Below, piece by piece: positions 63,474 through 64,000 of a DNA stretch of 64,000 nt (position 1 is its first letter; each line of letters opens with the position of its first letter). The DNA comes from MED-G20 sp038108155. GTDB taxonomy: Bacteria; Bacteroidota; Bacteroidia; Flavobacteriales_D; Parvicellaceae. The DNA lies in assembly GCA_038108155.1 (NCBI GenBank), contig JAYNHP010000007.1, forward strand, positions 1 through 64,000. The letters are read 5' to 3'. The position numbers and the translations under genes are program-made. Under the pieces are notes generated by a model that saw nothing but the letters and a program-made list of their open reading frames with translations, was not told the DNA's origin and made no database searches.

Positions 63474-64000
63474 AGGTTGTTGTAACCAACAGCAAGAATA
63501 ATAGATCCTTTTGTAAGAACTCTTGATTCATTGCCTTCTTCATCTATTTTGTATCCTCTTTCTGAGTAAGGAATTATATAATTTATAAATAACTTTTTAA
63601 GTCTAATATTATCTATTATTTTTTGTTGGTATGATCTTTCACTTTCAGAAATATCTTCTTTTTTAGCGAGTTCTTCACTCTTGGCTTTCTTTAGCTTTTC
63701 AATCATTTCGTTGGTTTCCGTAGTAAACTCATTACTTGCAACATCCGTAGTTTCGTATAGCAATACTCTATTTATGAATTTTTTTGGTTTATCATAAATT
63801 TTAATACTAATTGGTTCATGAGAAATTCCCATAGAGTTAAAAGACAAACGGTAGTTTTCATTTTGGATAGTAGCTATTTCTACTTCCTTTGAATAATCAA
63901 ATTCTTTATATGTGAAATGTGTGGTAAGAGAACCATCGTATCTAAAAGGTCTTAGTGCCATTCTACAATTTTTTCTGAAGTCTTTTAGTTGAATTAAACG
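63470..64000 (-). CDS. hypothetical protein, N-terminus beyond window
   Basis: An open minus-strand frame that ends at 63470 and is still open at base 64000. A Met at 63961 (MALRPFRYDGSLTTHF) is inside the frame and need not be the start, since the upstream codons (RLIQLKDFRKNC) read on normally. About 177 residues are visible: an early beta-rich part and a charged helix near EMIEKLKKAKSEELAKKEDI. The C-terminal part is beta-rich (YNNL end). I do not recognise the family. Convergent overlap with uvrB is 4 nt. Confidence 0.65.
   Translation of the reverse strand, partial: RLIQLKDFRKNCRMALRPFRYDGSLTTHFTYKEFDYSKEVEIATIQNENYRLSFNSMGISHEPISIKIYDKPKKFINRVLLYETTDVASNEFTTETNEMIEKLKKAKSEELAKKEDISESERSYQQKIIDNIRLKKLFINYIIPYSERGYKIDEEGNESRVLTKGSIILAVGYNNL

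Noticed and set aside
1..64000. tRNA, rRNA, CRISPR or insertion sequences
   Set aside because: No T-loop-like motifs in the spacers, no regularly spaced repeats and no transposase-like proteins were seen.

Overview
This is an AT-rich chromosomal segment from a member of the Bacteroidota, most likely a marine Flavobacteriales lineage. The evidence is: type IX secretion sorting domains (type A and type B), a PorE-like periplasmic protein, Bacteroidota-only families (DUF4293 next to rho, DUF4199, the GYDIA kinase), the mevalonate route to isoprenoids, Asn/Ile/Lys-rich proteins and TAnnTTTG-like promoters. Two runs of N show that it is a scaffold, probably from a metagenome or single-cell assembly. 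I saw no rRNA, tRNA, CRISPR array, insertion sequence or prophage.

Layout. 1-4.9 kb: a fatty-acid beta-oxidation module (fadJ-like, fadI-like, fadE-like) around a MarR-type regulator, with a shared palindrome in front of both transcription units. 4.9-9.1 kb: prmC, ligA, a DUF6913-like gene and aroK. 9.0-16.3 kb: a six-gene minus-strand operon with HMG-CoA reductase, a GYDIA GHMP kinase, diphosphomevalonate decarboxylase, mevalonate kinase, a UbiA prenyltransferase and an S9 peptidase. 16.5-24.7 kb: a glycoprotein/N-glycan catabolism locus (sugar MFS transporter, GH92 alpha-mannosidase, CutC, GH20 hexosaminidase, glycosylasparaginase). 24.8-26.8 kb: panD, a DUF1571-like protein with a LysM-like insert, and a nitroreductase. 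27-30 kb: rmuC-umuD-umuC. 30-33.3 kb: a large T9SS type B protein, a small secreted partner and a 56-residue protein ending in a Cys-x-x-Cys motif. 33.7-39.9 kb: DUF805, mnmE, a YwqK/MORN protein, queE, a PorE-like protein and an FkbM methyltransferase. 39.9-44.1 kb: a three-gene envelope operon (lipoprotein, beta-barrel-like protein, T9SS type A protein). 44.2-57 kb: rarA, a frameshifted mpl, DUF4199, rho, DUF4293, a phosphoesterase, an exported MsrA, argS, and the operon glmM-cysteine desulfurase-MBL hydrolase-trmD-rplS. 57.2-64 kb: an operon of TPR protein, phosphosulfolactate synthase (ComA-like), rhodanese, DUF368/PopT, aroE and uvrB, followed by a partial unknown gene.

The genes are very tightly packed. 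Same-strand neighbours often share ATGA, TTGA or TAATG junctions. Of ten convergent pairs, seven overlap and two are only 2-3 nt apart, which leaves little room for ordinary terminators.

The observations most worth following are: CutC locked by a 4-nt overlap into the glycoprotein-degradation operon; the same C-terminal module on its GH92 and GH20 enzymes; the 56-residue Cys protein; the ComA-TPR-rhodanese group; the MarR palindrome pair; and the precise deletion that breaks mpl. One assembly gap is flanked by identical 55-nt sequences and is probably false.
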